Assembly (NCBI RefSeq): GCF_004005495.1
Contig: NZ_RZYA01000001.1
Coordinates: 124,001 to 188,000, forward strand
Length of the DNA stretch: 64,000 bases
DNA from: Streptomyces antnestii
Lineage (GTDB): Bacteria; Actinomycetota; Actinomycetes; Streptomycetales; Streptomycetaceae
Direction of reading: 5' to 3'
A program made the translations under genes and the position numbers. The stretch's first letter is position 1, and each line of letters starts with the position of its first letter. Under the pieces are notes generated by a model. The model had not been told where the DNA came from and ran no database searches. It worked only from the letters and a program-made list of their open reading frames with translations. Shown one piece after another: positions 63,962-64,000 of this stretch.

Positions 63962-64000
63962 GACGGTCAATCTCCCCGCCCCCACTCTCACTCGACCCCA

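Overview
The window reads as chromosomal DNA of a high-GC actinomycete, almost certainly Streptomyces or a close relative. The evidence is GC-rich third codon positions, frequent GTG/TTG starts, many ATGA/GTGA overlaps, mycothiol- and F420-type enzymes, a SepF paralogue, an Scr1/DUF397 pair, and an XRE-MurA fusion beside an aconitase gene (an arrangement I recall from S. coelicolor). I see no rRNA, tRNA, CRISPR array, insertion sequence or prophage.

Layout. 1-6.5 kb: partial trkA, membrane acyltransferase, ArsR regulator, transglycosylase-like lipoprotein, APC permease and an Fe-S RNA (uracil-5) methyltransferase. 6.6-19.5 kb: aromatic catabolism in three blocks, each with its own regulator. 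These are a lower meta-cleavage operon (hydratase, acylating acetaldehyde dehydrogenase, aldolase; IclR), a gentisate operon (gentisate dioxygenase, fumarylpyruvate hydrolase, maleylpyruvate isomerase, 3-hydroxybenzoate 6-hydroxylase; IclR) and an upper meta-cleavage operon (MhpA-like hydroxylase, extradiol dioxygenase, C-C hydrolase; TetR). Together they run from hydroxylated aromatics to pyruvate, fumarate and acetyl-CoA. 19.8-23.4 kb: a DctA transporter, LysR regulator and tartrate-dehydrogenase-like enzyme, probably for tartrate or related dicarboxylates. 24.2-27.5 kb: molybdate uptake (HTH-TOBE protein, ModA, fused ModB-ModC).

27.5-37.3 kb: a decayed membrane-protein gene, SepF paralogue, an ATPase/MazG pair, a DUF6099-like gene preceded by three DnaA-box-like sites, an F420-type oxidoreductase, a polar amino-acid ABC transporter with a LysR gene, and a cystathionine gamma-lyase/synthase. 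37.4-41.6 kb: the Hen1-Pnkp RNA-repair operon. 41.6-44.4 kb: arginine deiminase, ornithine carbamoyltransferase and a small anti-sigma-type ATPase. 44.7-53.1 kb: a CoA-dependent aromatic pathway (enoyl-CoA hydratase, flavin monooxygenase-old yellow enzyme fusion, PaaX regulator, aryl-CoA ligase, acyl-CoA dehydrogenase, RidA, alcohol dehydrogenase), best explained as 2-aminobenzoyl-CoA (anthranilate) degradation, with salicylyl-CoA as the alternative.

53.2-57.9 kb: the HTH-MurA fusion and aconitase diverge from a 333-bp region carrying two identical gapped palindromes and an iron-box-like sequence. 58-62.8 kb: a MacB/FtsX-type ABC exporter diverges from a two-component system. The window closes with a DUF397/Scr1 pair. 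Short tandem repeats recur in the intergenic DNA, and about a dozen transcription units show a -10-like hexamer 6-7 nt before the start codon, suggesting leaderless mRNAs.
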